Shown: piece after piece, positions 63,501 through 64,000 of the stretch
How positions within the stretch are numbered: position 1 is the stretch's first letter
Layout: each line of letters starts with the position of its first letter
Assembly: GCF_021155765.1 (NCBI RefSeq)
Contig: NC_060111.1
Location: 7,563,981-7,627,980 of the forward strand
Length of the DNA stretch: 64,000 bases
Direction: 5' to 3'
Source: Diprion similis
Taxonomy: Eukaryota; Arthropoda; Insecta; Hymenoptera; Diprionidae
The notes under the pieces: generated by a model
Database searches by the model: none
Seen by the model: the letters and a program-made list of their open reading frames with translations, nothing else
Told to the model about the DNA's origin: nothing
Made by a program: the position numbers and the translations under genes

Positions 63501-64000
63501 CGGCCAAAAAAAATCCAAGGCTAACCCCTTTGGATTTTTGGTAAAAATTTCGACGACTTTGAAAAGTGCTGCAATTAATTCTTTAGAACACTATTCCGAC
63601 GTAATTTTGCGAGAGAAATCGATTGATCGCAGTCCCAATGCGCCGCGAGCAACACCTGTAAAGTTACAGCCGAAAAACTGAAGATTTTCATCGTCATTTC
63701 TCTGCTGCTGGTCCTACGCTATTTCTCATGTGTTTTCTGAGTTCCTGGGCGTCAAATTAGTCTAAAAAGCGTCATACCAATCGATTCCCGGATAAAAGAT
63801 TTTTCGGCCAAAAAAAAATCCAAGGCTAACCCCTTTGGATTTTTGGTGAAAATTTCGACGACTTTGAAAAGTGCTGCAATTAATTCTTTAGAACACTATT
63901 CCGACGTAATTTTGCGAGAGAAATCGATTGATCGCAGTCCCAATGCGCTGCGAGCAACACCTGTAAAGTTACAGCCGAAAAACTGAAGATTTTCATCGTC

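Larger units (their letters stand above)
32790..64000. repeat. Head-to-tail satellite array, 304-bp monomer, ~102 copies, continuing past the window
   Basis: The landmark AATTTCGACGACTTTG recurs every 304 bp, for example at 32841, 33145, 33449 and 33753, through to 63851: 102 periods with a net gain of 2 nt. All monomers face the same way and differ at limited, recurrent sites: GCGAGAG/GCTAGAG, AAAGTTACAG/AACGTTACAG/AAAGTTACCG, CTCTGCTG/CTGTGCTG, CTGAAAAG/CTAAAAAG/CTAGAAAG, GGCCGAAG/GGCTAAAA/GGCCAAAA. The monomer carries a 10-bp inverted repeat (AAAAATCCAA...TTGGATTTTT) and, in the AACGTT type, a 14-bp palindrome CTGTAACGTTACAG. As 304 is not a multiple of three, the reading frame changes each unit and stops abound. 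No transposase or RT fragment is seen. A centromeric or pericentromeric satellite is likely but not shown. Confidence 0.98.

Noticed and set aside
32790-64000. CRISPR array
   Set aside because: Tandem units are 304 bp with no short repeat/spacer alternation, in a eukaryotic context.
32790-64000. CENP-B box in the satellite monomer
   Set aside because: I looked for the TTCG....A..CGGG pattern on both strands of the consensus and did not find a match.
32790-64000. Monomer as an ancient dimer of two ~152-bp halves
   Set aside because: A few similar words (TGAAAAGTG and TGAAAAGCG; two AATCGATT sites) occur at unequal offsets; the halves do not align convincingly.

Overview
The window is nuclear DNA of an animal, almost certainly an insect. 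Genes have many small exons with GT-AG introns, intergenic DNA is AT-rich with microsatellites and foldback elements, and the tRNA-Trp has an insect-like sequence. Hymenoptera is plausible from overall texture, but I cannot fix the order or species.

Layout. Positions 1-3.6 kb hold AT-rich DNA with microsatellites and two adjacent foldback (MITE-like) elements. From 3.6 to 8.25 kb, on the minus strand, lie nine phase-compatible exons of an SV2-like major facilitator transporter; its first exon, and perhaps its last, were not found. From 8.3 to 15.9 kb I see no convincing coding sequence, only a 178-bp perfect direct duplication and a possible promoter or 5' leader region for the next gene. From 15.9 to 23.1 kb, on the plus strand, is a complete nine-exon SLC45-family proton/sugar symporter (638 aa). 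From 25.1 to 29.9 kb, on the minus strand, is a complete six-exon TTC21B/IFT139 (1306 aa), a TPR subunit of intraflagellar transport complex A. Only 72 bp upstream of its ATG, on the same strand, a three-exon NATD1-like GNAT acetyltransferase (153 aa) ends. A tRNA-Trp(CCA) with internal promoter boxes and a T8 terminator lies at 31.3 kb.

From about 32.3 kb to the end, nearly half the window, lies a single head-to-tail satellite array with a 304-bp monomer. There are 102 full periods, with a net length drift of only 2 nt. The left edge decays through two diverged monomers into unique DNA, and the array runs off the right end. Monomer variants recur in higher-order units of 16 and 14 monomers (4,864 and 4,256 bp), an organisation typical of homogenised centromeric or pericentromeric satellites. 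No transposase or plausible gene lies inside it.

The window thus looks like a euchromatin/heterochromatin junction: ordinary housekeeping and transporter genes, then a tRNA gene, then a higher-order satellite. The genes share no evident pathway. The closest functional coupling is the very tight NATD1-like/TTC21B pair. The most notable features are the satellite, its higher-order structure and its edge.
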